Positions 1 through 6,152 of a stretch of DNA of 8,025 nucleotides are shown in pieces; position 1 is the first letter of the stretch, and the number at the start of each line of letters is the position of its first letter. The stretch is taken from assembly GCA_003527405.1 (NCBI GenBank), contig DPXH01000067.1, positions 666 to 8,690 on the forward strand. The letters are read 5' to 3'. The stretch is from Candidatus Sediminicultor tertius (GTDB lineage: Bacteria; Atribacterota; Phoenicimicrobiia; Phoenicimicrobiales; Phoenicimicrobiaceae). The translations under genes were made by a program, and so were the position numbers. The notes beneath the pieces were generated by a model. The model was not told the origin of the DNA and made no database searches. It saw only the letters and a list, made by a program, of their open reading frames with translations.

Positions 1-846
1 GATTCATTAAATCAAGAACTATTACACGCTTATGACATAATAAAAAGCATCTCGAAAGTCTCTACTTTTAACTTTCTTTATTTCACCTTTGCCTGTAAGT
101 ATGATTTTCACAATATTAAGATTCTTATAAAATCGAAATACTTAAAGAAAGATATTTCTAATGAATTATTTTCGCCAATCGGAACCATAAGTATAGAAAA
201 ACTTAATTTAGCGGTTAAAGATGAAAAATATGAAGATATCCCCGCTTCTTTTGAGTTTCTAATCAAAAAAACCTTCTCGGAGTATAGCAAGTATAATGAC
301 CCGGAGATAATAGATTTTATTTTGGATAAAGAAAGATACATTATGATGTTTAATAAAATTAGTGAAGTAGAAATAATTGAAACAGAGGAACTTTTTTTAA
401 GAAGGTTTATTAAAATAAATATAGACCTCAATAATATAATTGGCTGTATCAGAGCCAAGATAAGGGGAGAGAAGAAATCCTTTGCTAAAGAGTTTATAAT
501 TTCCGAAGGCGATTTCAAGATAGAAAATATAGTGGATATATATGATTCACCTTTGTCTTCCTGGTATGAAAAATTAACACATACTGATTATCAAGATATA
601 GTAGAATCGGGGGTAAATTACTTTCAAAAGAATAACTCTTTAATGGAATTGGAAAAACTAAGGGATAATTTTATTCTGAATTTCTCGAAAATAGGAAAAT
701 ACATTACCTTTGGAGTTGAACCATTGGTAGGATTCATTACCGCAAAAGAGAATGACATAAAAAATATTAGAATAATATTGTCCGGTAAGTTAAATAAACT
801 GTCTCCCGAACAAATCAAAGAGAGAGTACGTGACACTTATGTATAA
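1..846 (+). CDS. atpC: V-type ATP synthase subunit C, 5'-truncated by window edge
   Basis: This is the socket subunit of the V-type ATPase (V-ATPase C/AC39/d family). In the family it sits on the membrane rotor ring and receives the D-F central stalk. Frame 1 is open from the first base to the TAA at 844-846, giving 281 residues. The family is usually about 330-350 residues, so some 50-70 N-terminal residues lie outside the window. The internal ATG at 322 is not the start, because the upstream sequence is already C-like, for example KYDFHNIKILIK at about residues 34-45. The C-terminal region is diagnostic: FGVEPLVGFITAKENDIKN, then IRIILSGKLN and a terminal ERVRDTYV. The protein is largely helical with no signal peptide. 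Its end overlaps the start of atpF by 8 nt, consistent with translational coupling. I am confident of the family from the C-terminal motifs and the gene order. Confidence 0.93.
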   Translation, partial: DSLNQELLHAYDIIKSISKVSTFNFLYFTFACKYDFHNIKILIKSKYLKKDISNELFSPIGTISIEKLNLAVKDEKYEDIPASFEFLIKKTFSEYSKYNDPEIIDFILDKERYIMMFNKISEVEIIETEELFLRRFIKINIDLNNIIGCIRAKIRGEKKSFAKEFIISEGDFKIENIVDIYDSPLSSWYEKLTHTDYQDIVESGVNYFQKNNSLMELEKLRDNFILNFSKIGKYITFGVEPLVGFITAKENDIKNIRIILSGKLNKLSPEQIKERVRDTYV

Positions 847-1165
847 AATTGCTTTAATTGGGGATAGAGATACTATAATCGGCTTTAAATTACTGGGCGT
901 CTCTTTATTCCCCGTAACCAGCAAAGACGAGGCTTTAGAGGTATTAGATAAACTGGTAAAAGAAGAATATGCGGTGATATTTGTAACTGAAGATTTTGCC
1001 GGTCAAATAGTTGAAGAAATAGAAAGATTGCAAAAAATATCTTTTGCCAGTATAACCATAATGCCCGCCAAATTAGAAAAAAAATATTTAGGGCTGAAAA
1101 TATTAAGAAGAAATATAGAAAAAGCCATAGGAACAGATATTTTATTTAGAAAAGAGGTAGAATAA
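839..1165 (+). CDS. atpF: V-type ATP synthase subunit F
   Basis: This is a small central-stalk subunit that binds subunit D and rotates with it inside the A3B3 head. The product is 108 residues, normal for the family. It begins MYKIALIGDRDTIIGFKLLG, the typical Rossmann-like N-terminus, then has the AVIFVTEDFA strand-helix segment near the middle and ends KAIGTDILFRKEVE. I chose the ATG at 839 because MYKIALIGD matches where family members start. A GTG at 830 would add only three residues and would lie just 3 nt from the GAGAG ribosome-binding candidate at 822-826, whereas the ATG is 12 nt from it. The start lies inside atpC, and the TAA stop overlaps the atpA ATG by one base (TAATG), so atpC-F-A are probably translationally coupled. 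Confidence 0.92.
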   Translation: MYKIALIGDRDTIIGFKLLGVSLFPVTSKDEALEVLDKLVKEEYAVIFVTEDFAGQIVEEIERLQKISFASITIMPAKLEKKYLGLKILRRNIEKAIGTDILFRKEVE

Positions 1166-2274
1166 TGGAAACAATGGAAACAGCAAAAATAATTAAAGTT
1201 GCCGGACCGGTAGTAGTGGCCAAAGGGTTAAAAAATGCCAAGATGTATGATGTAGTAAAAGTCAGCGGTCAGAAATTAATTGGGGAAATAATCGAACTAA
1301 GTAAAGATTCAGCAACCATACAAGTTTATGAGGAGACTTCAGGAATTGGTCCCGGAGAATCTGTTTTTTCTACTGATATGCCCCTAAGCGTAGAATTGGG
1401 ACCGGGTCTCATCTCGTCAATTTACGATGGTATTCAAAGACCTTTAGATATATTAAAATCAACTAAAGGGGATTTTATTACCAGGGGGGCAGAAGCGTTT
1501 GCCGTTGACCGAGAAAAAAAATGGGATTTTGAACCAATTTCTAAGGCAGGTGATAAAGTAATATCCGGTGATATTATCGGCACTGTCCAGGAAAGCAGCA
1601 TAGTTAAACATAAGATTATGGTTCCTTATGGAATTAAAGGTGAAATAAAAGAAATATATAAAGATAAATTTACGGTTACGGACACTATTGCCCTGATAAA
1701 AGACCGGGAAGGTTCAATCCACGAAATCAAAATGTTACAAAAATGGCCGGTAAGAAAACCAAGGCCCTATAAGAAAAAATTACCTCCTCTTGAACCGTTA
1801 ATTACCGGACAAAGGGTAATTGATATGTTTTTCCCTATAACCAAGGGGGGTACTGCCTGCATACCGGGTCCTTTCGGTAGCGGGAAGACCGTAGTCCAAC
1901 ATCAGATATCCAAATGGTGTAATGCAGAAATCATCCTCTTTATCGGATGTGGTGAAAGAGGTAATGAAATGACCGATGTTTTATTGGAATTTCCGGAATT
2001 AATCGACCCTTATTCCGGAAAACCATTGATGGAAAGGACTATTCTGATTGCTAATACCTCAAACATGCCGGTTGCGGCTCGTGAGGCCTCTGTATACACC
2101 GGTATAACTATCGCGGAATACTATCGGGATATGGGATACAATGTTGCACTTATTGCAGATTCGACTTCTCGTTGGGCTGAAGCAATGCGTGAAATCTCCG
2201 GTAGGTTAGAAGAGATGCCGGGAGAAGAAGGATTTCCTGCTTATTTAGGTACTCAGAATTTCCAGTTTTTATGA
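1165..2274 (+). CDS. atpA: V-type ATP synthase catalytic subunit A, N-terminal portion (gene frameshifted)
   Basis: This is the first part of the catalytic A subunit, which binds and hydrolyses (or makes) ATP in the V1 head. As it stands the frame yields 369 residues and stops at the TGA at 2272-2274. Visible parts in order are the N-terminal beta-barrel (residues 1 to about 70), the A-specific insert (about 110-200), the P-loop GPFGSGKT at 235-242, the GERGNE motif with the catalytic glutamate at 264, and DSTSRWAEAMREIS from 332, the region following the Walker B strand. The last family-like residues are YLGT (about 360-363); the following QNFQFL is out of frame. The continuation reads on in the next frame (see the entry at 2324-2929). 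A repaired gene spanning 1165-2929 would encode 587 residues, normal for the family. The start ATG overlaps the atpF stop, with AGAGGT just upstream; a second in-frame ATG at 1174 is an alternative. Confidence 0.9.
   Translation: METMETAKIIKVAGPVVVAKGLKNAKMYDVVKVSGQKLIGEIIELSKDSATIQVYEETSGIGPGESVFSTDMPLSVELGPGLISSIYDGIQRPLDILKSTKGDFITRGAEAFAVDREKKWDFEPISKAGDKVISGDIIGTVQESSIVKHKIMVPYGIKGEIKEIYKDKFTVTDTIALIKDREGSIHEIKMLQKWPVRKPRPYKKKLPPLEPLITGQRVIDMFFPITKGGTACIPGPFGSGKTVVQHQISKWCNAEIILFIGCGERGNEMTDVLLEFPELIDPYSGKPLMERTILIANTSNMPVAAREASVYTGITIAEYYRDMGYNVALIADSTSRWAEAMREISGRLEEMPGEEGFPAYLGTQNFQFL
2251..2255 (+). other. Single-base frameshift site in atpA
   Basis: Before this point atpA reads in frame 1 (ending FPAYLGT); after it the family sequence continues in frame 2 (RISSFYERSGK, then KCLGS). 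Deleting one base from ACTCAGA, either C2254 (giving ACT AGA) or A2255 (giving ACT CGA), restores threonine-arginine and a continuous 587-codon gene. The lesion is therefore a +1 insertion within about five bases. Its position is tightly bounded by the conserved residues on both sides. Whether it is a real mutation or a sequencing or assembly error cannot be told from one sequence. Confidence 0.88.
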
Positions 2275-2323
2275 AAGATCCGGTAAAATAAAATGTCTTG
2301 GTAGTGATGATAAAGAGGCAACA

Positions 2324-2929
2324 TTGAGTATTGTCGGTGCGGTATCACCACCGGGAGGAGATCTATCCGAGCCGGTTACCCAAAATACTTTACGTACTGT
2401 TCAGGTTTTCTGGAGCTTACAAGATAAATTAGCCTACAAAAGGCATTTTCCGGCAATAGATTGGCTAACCAGTTATTCTCTTTACCTGTCCGGATTATCC
2501 GAATATTATAAAAAAGAGATCGGTGAAGAATATATTGAGCAACGTGATAAATCCATGGCCTTACTTCAGGAAGAAGCAGAATTAGAAGAAATTGTAAGAT
2601 TAGTAGGTGTTGATGCTTTATCGAGTCATGAAAAACTGGTATTAGAAACAGCAAGGTCTATCAGGGAAGATTTTCTACTTCAAGATGCCTTTGATATAAC
2701 TGATTCGTATAGTTCTACGAAAAAGCAATTTCTTATTTTAAAATTAATTATGGAGTTTCACAAAAATGCGGAAAAGGCAATTGAAAGAGGAGTGACCATA
2801 GAAAAACTAAATTCCTTGCCGGTAAAGGCAAAAATAATTAGAGCAAAATATATAGAAGAAAAGAATTTAGAAACATTTAGTGAAATTGAAAAAGAAATAA
2901 TATCCCAAATTAGTTCAACAACCGATTAA
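2324..2929 (+). CDS. atpA: V-type ATP synthase catalytic subunit A, C-terminal portion (gene frameshifted)
   Basis: This is the remainder of the catalytic A subunit. Family-like sequence in this frame starts at about 2255 (RISSFYERSGKIKCLGS), upstream of the first possible start (TTG at 2324), so the 201-residue product from TTG is a fragment and not an independent gene. It carries SIVGAVSPPGGDLSEPVTQN at the start, a conserved A-subunit block after the nucleotide site. Next come QVFWSLQDKLAYKRHFPAIDWLTSYSLY and the helical C-terminal domain, which contacts the stalk. An AAGAGG at 2313-2318, 5 nt before the TTG, resembles a ribosome-binding site. It lies in codons of the intact gene, so it may be chance. 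No further stops or frameshifts occur up to the TAA at 2927-2929. The atpB start follows after 24 nt. Confidence 0.88.
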   Translation: MSIVGAVSPPGGDLSEPVTQNTLRTVQVFWSLQDKLAYKRHFPAIDWLTSYSLYLSGLSEYYKKEIGEEYIEQRDKSMALLQEEAELEEIVRLVGVDALSSHEKLVLETARSIREDFLLQDAFDITDSYSSTKKQFLILKLIMEFHKNAEKAIERGVTIEKLNSLPVKAKIIRAKYIEEKNLETFSEIEKEIISQISSTTD

Positions 2930-2953
2930 AGGGAAGGAGATAATATAGCAAAG

Positions 2954-4366
2954 ATGATTAAAGAATATCTAACCATATCAGATGTGGCCGGGCCTTTAAT
3001 AATAGTAGAAAAAACAATCGATGTGAAATATCAGGAATTAGTTGAAATTGAGCTATCCTCCGGAGATATAAGAAGAGGGCAGGTTCTGGAAATCACTGAA
3101 GACAAGGCGGTTGTCCAGATATTTGAAGGAACAACAGGAATCGATGTTTCCAATACCAAGGTTCGTTTTCTGGGAAAGGTAATAGAATTGCCTCTTTCCC
3201 TGGATGTTTTAGGAAGAATATTTGATGGCTCGGGAAGACCTATAGATGACGGTCCTCAAATTATTGCCGAAAAGAAATTAGACATAAACGGAAATCCCAT
3301 CAATCCTTACGCACGAGATTATCCTAACAACTTTATACAAACCGGTATTTCTTCCATCGATGTATTAAATACCTTGGTCAGAGGACAAAAACTGCCCATC
3401 TTTTCCGGTTCGGGATTGCCCCACGCAAAACTTGCTTCCCAAATTGCTCGGCAGGCAAAAGTATTAGGAAAAGAGGAAAAATTTGCCGTTGTATTTGCTG
3501 CCATGGGGATTACTTTTGAGGAAGCAAATTTTTTCATCAGCGATTTCAGAAGGACCGGGGCAATTGAGAAGAGTGTTATGTTTGTCAACTTAGCTAATAA
3601 CCCGGCCGTAGAAAGAATAATAACCCCTCGTATGGCTCTAACCTGTGCTGAGTATTTAGCCTTTGAAAAAGATATGCATGTGCTGGTAATACTTACTGAT
3701 ATGACTAATTATTGCGAAGCCTTAAGAGAGGTTTCTGCAGCCCGAAAAGAAGTTCCCGGCAGGCGTGGTTACCCCGGCTATTTATATACAGATTTAGCCA
3801 CTCTCTACGAGAGAGCCGGAAGAATAAAAGATAAAAAAGGATCGATAACTATGATACCGATATTAACTATGCCGGAAGATGATAAAACCCATCCCATACC
3901 AGACTTGACCGGTTATATTACCGAAGGGCAGATAATTTTATCAAGAGAATTGCACCATAAGGGAATTTATCCTCCTATCAATGTATTACCCTCTTTGTCT
4001 CGTTTAAAAGATAAAGGAATCGGGTTGGATAAAACGCGCGAAGACCATGCAAATGTTATGAATCAGCTTTTTGCTTCCTATGCAAGAGGTAAAGAAGCTA
4101 AAGAATTAGCAGTGATTTTGGGAGAAGCTGCACTAACAGAAATAGACAAGAAATATGTTAAGCTCTCGGATAATTTTGAGGAAGCTTTTGTTAAACAGGG
4201 CGAAGATGAAAACAGGACTATTGAAGAGAGTTTAGCTATAGGATGGAAACTGCTAACAATCATTCCAAAAGAAGAATTAAAAAGAATAAAAGATGAATTT
4301 ATAGAAAAATATTTACCAACGGATATAACCATGGAGGACAAAAATATTAATGTTGTTAAAAGTTAA
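2954..4366 (+). CDS. atpB: V-type ATP synthase regulatory subunit B
   Basis: This is the non-catalytic nucleotide-site subunit that alternates with A in the A3B3 hexamer of the V1 head. At 470 residues it is full length. The N-terminal beta-barrel is residues 1 to about 75. GSGLPH at 152-157 stands where catalytic subunits have a P-loop, a hallmark of V-type B as opposed to A or F-type beta. REVSAARKEVPGRRGYPGYL is also characteristic. The ATP synthase alpha/beta signature PPINVLPSLS is at 340-349. A helical C-terminal domain follows, including NVMNQLFASYARGKEAKELA. The start ATG is preceded by AAGGAGA at 2934-2940 with a rather long 13-nt spacer; no better in-frame start lies between. The last 17 nt overlap the start of atpD. 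I see no frameshift or missing motif. Confidence 0.97.
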   Translation: MIKEYLTISDVAGPLIIVEKTIDVKYQELVEIELSSGDIRRGQVLEITEDKAVVQIFEGTTGIDVSNTKVRFLGKVIELPLSLDVLGRIFDGSGRPIDDGPQIIAEKKLDINGNPINPYARDYPNNFIQTGISSIDVLNTLVRGQKLPIFSGSGLPHAKLASQIARQAKVLGKEEKFAVVFAAMGITFEEANFFISDFRRTGAIEKSVMFVNLANNPAVERIITPRMALTCAEYLAFEKDMHVLVILTDMTNYCEALREVSAARKEVPGRRGYPGYLYTDLATLYERAGRIKDKKGSITMIPILTMPEDDKTHPIPDLTGYITEGQIILSRELHHKGIYPPINVLPSLSRLKDKGIGLDKTREDHANVMNQLFASYARGKEAKELAVILGEAALTEIDKKYVKLSDNFEEAFVKQGEDENRTIEESLAIGWKLLTIIPKEELKRIKDEFIEKYLPTDITMEDKNINVVKS

Positions 4367-4967
4367 TCCGAACCGAATGGAGTTATTGAGATTAAAAAAG
4401 AGACTGCTGGTTGCCAAGCGGGGATATAAACTATTAAAAGATAAGAGAGATGCTTTAATTCAAGTATTTGTTCGCTTAGCCAAGGAGAGTGACACTGTCA
4501 GGGTGGAATTGGAGGAAAATCTTCTAAAATGTTATACCTTTTTTTCCAATGCTTCAACTTTAATGAGTAAGCTGACTTTAGAAGAAACCTTAATGTTCCC
4601 CAAGGCAAAAAGTGAAACCGAAGTATCTTTTAAAAATATAATGAGTGTAAATGTCCCTCAATATGAATTCAAATGTGAGGGGAAATATTATTCATACAGT
4701 CTGGTTGATACTACCGCCGAATTGGACGGTGCTTTAAAAAAATATCATGATATTTTGCCTTTAATGTTAAAAGTAGCTGAATTAGACAAGGCAATAGCTC
4801 TTTTAGCCAATGAAATTGAAAAAACCAGGAGAAGGGTTAATGCATTAGAATATGTAATAATTCCGGATTTAGAAGAAACGATAGCATTTATTACTATGAA
4901 ATTAGACGAAATGGCAAGATCGACCAATTCGGCAATTATGAGAATTAAAGATATTATAAGAGCATAA
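4350..4967 (+). CDS. atpD: V-type ATP synthase subunit D
   Basis: This is the main central-stalk (rotor axle) subunit, the functional counterpart of F-type gamma. It runs up through the A3B3 head and is held by F and C below. At 205 residues it is normal for the family. The N-terminus, VNPNRMELLRLKKRLLVAKR, followed by GYKLLKDKRDALI, is the classic D-family opening. The long N- and C-terminal helices (about 5-60 and 140-205) are expected to form the antiparallel coiled-coil axle, with a short globular part between. The start ATG lies inside the end of atpB, and GGAGGA at 4333-4338 serves as its ribosome-binding site with an 11-nt spacer. It is the last gene of the C-F-A-B-D block, as in Thermus-type operons, and is followed by a terminator candidate. 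Confidence 0.96.
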   Translation: MLLKVNPNRMELLRLKKRLLVAKRGYKLLKDKRDALIQVFVRLAKESDTVRVELEENLLKCYTFFSNASTLMSKLTLEETLMFPKAKSETEVSFKNIMSVNVPQYEFKCEGKYYSYSLVDTTAELDGALKKYHDILPLMLKVAELDKAIALLANEIEKTRRRVNALEYVIIPDLEETIAFITMKLDEMARSTNSAIMRIKDIIRA

Positions 4968-4999
4968 AAAAACTGTGTAAATTAAATGCACTTTTTTTT
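4966..4999 (+). terminator. Candidate intrinsic terminator after the V-ATPase operon
   Basis: The sequence directly after the atpD stop has an A7 tract (4966-4972), then GTGTA (4975-4979) that can pair with TGCAC (4987-4991, one G-U), then T8 (4992-4999). The T-run can also pair with the A-run, extending the stem past a small internal mismatch. The hairpin is weak and AT-rich. Its place between the last ATPase gene and an unrelated gene supports the call. Confidence 0.5.
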
Positions 5000-5018
5000 A
5001 TTTATATCAAATTATTCT

Positions 5019-5083
5019 GTCGTTGCGAGAAGTGAAGTAAGCCTGCCCCCAGTAAAAGCAGGGGAAGCAATCCCAAGTCATTG
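5019..5083. repeat. REP-like dispersed repeat element with internal hairpin
   Basis: A GC-richer island sits in an otherwise very AT-rich spacer. It opens GTCGTTGCGAGAAGTGAAG and closes GAAGCAATCCC. This resembles, from memory, the widespread intergenic repeat of environmental bacteria that opens GTCATTGCGAG and closes GAAGCAATC. The ends are partly complementary (TTGC near 5023 and GCAA near 5067). In the middle, CCTGC at 5042-5046 is complementary to GCAGG at 5058-5062, so the element can fold into an extended hairpin. A second GTCATTG at 5077-5083 may be the start of a truncated further copy. It encodes nothing. The family call rests on recollection, and there is only one copy in the window. 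Confidence 0.55.
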
Positions 5084-5110
5084 TAATTTTATAAAAAAAC
5101 GCTCTATTAA
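5081..5110 (+). promoter_or_regulatory. Possible promoter for the metallophosphoesterase gene
   Basis: TTGTAA (5081-5086) and TATTAA (5105-5110) are separated by 18 bp and each match four of six sigma-70-type consensus bases. They lie about 30 nt before the ATG at 5140, after the repeat element. In DNA this AT-rich such matches are common, so support is weak. Confidence 0.28.
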
Positions 5111-5139
5111 ATATATAAATTTATTTTAAAAGGATAATA

Positions 5140-5874
5140 ATGAAGATTGGAATAATTTCTGATATTCATAGTAATTCTGAAGCGTTAAACAGTGTTTTAG
5201 AAAATATTAAAGAAGTTGATGAATTCATTTGCTTGGGAGATATTGTTGGTTATGGCGCTGACCCCAATTATTGCGTCGAAAAGATAAAAGGTTTAAACTG
5301 TAGATGTATAGGCGGGAACCACGATTTTGCAATTACAGGAAAAGTAAATATAAATTATTTTAATTATGCTGCAAGGGTTGCAATCTTATGGACTTCTCTT
5401 CAATTAAAAAAAGAAAACTTCAATTTTTTATTAAATCTTAGAAAAAAGATTAAACTTAAAGATAATGTCTTTGCAGTTCATGGCAGTCCTCAAGATCCAT
5501 TATTAGAATACATTTTGGATAAAGATACCGCAAGTTTTGTCTTCAGTAAATATAATTTTAAAATATATTTTATAGGACATTCTCATTTAGCAGGATGTTT
5601 TTCTTTCAATGAAGATAATAATAAAATAGATTATAATAATTTTAGCAATGGCGGCTATGTTGAAATTAGTAAGAATAAAAGGTATATTATTAATTGCGGG
5701 AGTGTTGGCCAACCCCGTGACGGTAATCCCCGGGCAAGTTACGGGATTTATGACTTAAAATATAATACAGTTAATATTTATCGCGTTTCTTACCCGATTA
5801 ATTTAACTAAAGGCAAAATAATTAATGCAGGATTACCCGGGAGCTTGGCTGATAGGCTTAGCTATGGCAGATAG
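5140..5874 (+). CDS. Metallophosphoesterase (YfcE/MJ0936-like, calcineurin-like fold)
   Basis: This is a cytoplasmic two-metal phosphoesterase of the Metallophos_2 class. Relatives cleave phosphodiesters such as cAMP or model substrates; the physiological substrate is unknown. All core metal-binding motifs are present in the 244 residues: DIH at 8-10, GDIVGYGADP from 33, GGNHD at 58-62, VHGSP from 113 and GHSH at 146-149. NCGSVGQPRDGNPRASY at 185-201 is a conserved late block in this subgroup, with cysteine where proline is more usual. No signal peptide or membrane segment is visible. The ATG at 5140 is preceded by AAAAGGAT at a suitable distance. The gene stands alone after the ATPase terminator and ends 12 nt before a tRNA gene, so the two may share a transcript. 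Its codon use looks AT-richer than the ATPase genes. Function beyond family level is not inferable. Confidence 0.93.
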   Translation: MKIGIISDIHSNSEALNSVLENIKEVDEFICLGDIVGYGADPNYCVEKIKGLNCRCIGGNHDFAITGKVNINYFNYAARVAILWTSLQLKKENFNFLLNLRKKIKLKDNVFAVHGSPQDPLLEYILDKDTASFVFSKYNFKIYFIGHSHLAGCFSFNEDNNKIDYNNFSNGGYVEISKNKRYIINCGSVGQPRDGNPRASYGIYDLKYNTVNIYRVSYPINLTKGKIINAGLPGSLADRLSYGR

Positions 5875-5886
5875 TGTTTTGTATGT

Positions 5887-5962
5887 GTGCCCGTGGCTCA
5901 ATGGACAGAGCGGCGGCCTCCGGAGCCGTAGATTGGAGGTTCAAGTCCTCTCGGGCACACCA
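5887..5962 (+). tRNA. tRNA-Arg (anticodon CCG)
   Basis: The 76-nt gene folds into a full cloverleaf. The acceptor stem GTGCCCG (5887-5893) pairs with CGGGCAC (5952-5958), followed by discriminator A and an encoded CCA (5960-5962). The D stem GCTC/GAGC is at 5896-5899 and 5908-5911. The anticodon stem GCGGC/GCCGT is at 5913-5917 and 5925-5929 with one G-U pair. The seven-base loop CTCCGGA places CCG at positions 34-36 (5920-5922). The variable loop is 5 nt, and the T stem GGAGG/CCTCT carries the loop TTCAAGT. It decodes the arginine codon CGG. No promoter is obvious in the 12-nt gap after the phosphoesterase gene. Confidence 0.97.
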
Positions 5963-5968
5963 TTTCTG

Positions 5969-6125
5969 TAGATTAGCCAATTCACCAATTCCCTAATTTA
6001 CCAATTGGCTAATCGGTAAATTGGTAAATTATATATTTTGTATTTAAAACTAACAACTAATTTAATTGGGAAATAGGTAGATCAACTAGTTGGTTAATTG
6101 GGGAATTAGCCAATTGGTTAATTAT
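5969..6125. repeat. Cluster of degenerate 8-bp AATT-centred repeats with nested inverted repeats
   Basis: Most of the spacer between the tRNA and the acyltransferase gene is built from degenerate octamers. Block 1 (5969-6032) reads as eight in-phase units such as CCAATTCA, CCAATTCC and CCAATTGG. Block 2 (6054-6125) has nine units such as TTAATTGG, GGAATTAG and CCAATTGG, mostly in the opposite orientation. Two perfect inverted repeats are nested in block 1: 5971-5982 with 6003-6014 (12 bp), and 5994-6006 with 6019-6031 (13 bp). A 13-base segment of block 1 (6001-6013) recurs inverted in block 2 (6105-6117). The period of 8 is not a multiple of 3, and I see no coding signal. The origin is unknown. 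It could be a mobile palindromic element, a transcription terminator for the tRNA, or simple replication-generated repeats. Confidence 0.75.
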
Positions 6126-6152
6126 CATATAAGTAAAGTTAGGATAAAATAT

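Noticed and set aside
322..846. A separate 174-residue gene starting at the ATG at 322
   Set aside because: The same frame is open and subunit C-like all the way from base 1, so this ATG is internal to the truncated atpC.
2245..2275. Programmed +1 ribosomal frameshifting in atpA
   Set aside because: There is no known slippery codon followed by a stop or rare codon at the shift point, and I know of no V-ATPase A subunit made this way. A simple one-base insertion fits better.
3319..4341. Minus-strand reading frames opposite atpB (3319-3588 and 4078-4341)
   Set aside because: They are antisense to a fully conserved, motif-complete gene, and show no recognisable family or ribosome-binding site.
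5887..6125. Integrative element inserted at the tRNA-Arg 3' end
   Set aside because: No second copy of the tRNA 3' end, no integrase gene and no accessory cargo are seen; the downstream genes look chromosomal.
5969..6125. CRISPR array
   Set aside because: The repeats are 8 bp, degenerate and directly adjacent, with no unique spacers of 30-40 bp and no cas genes nearby.
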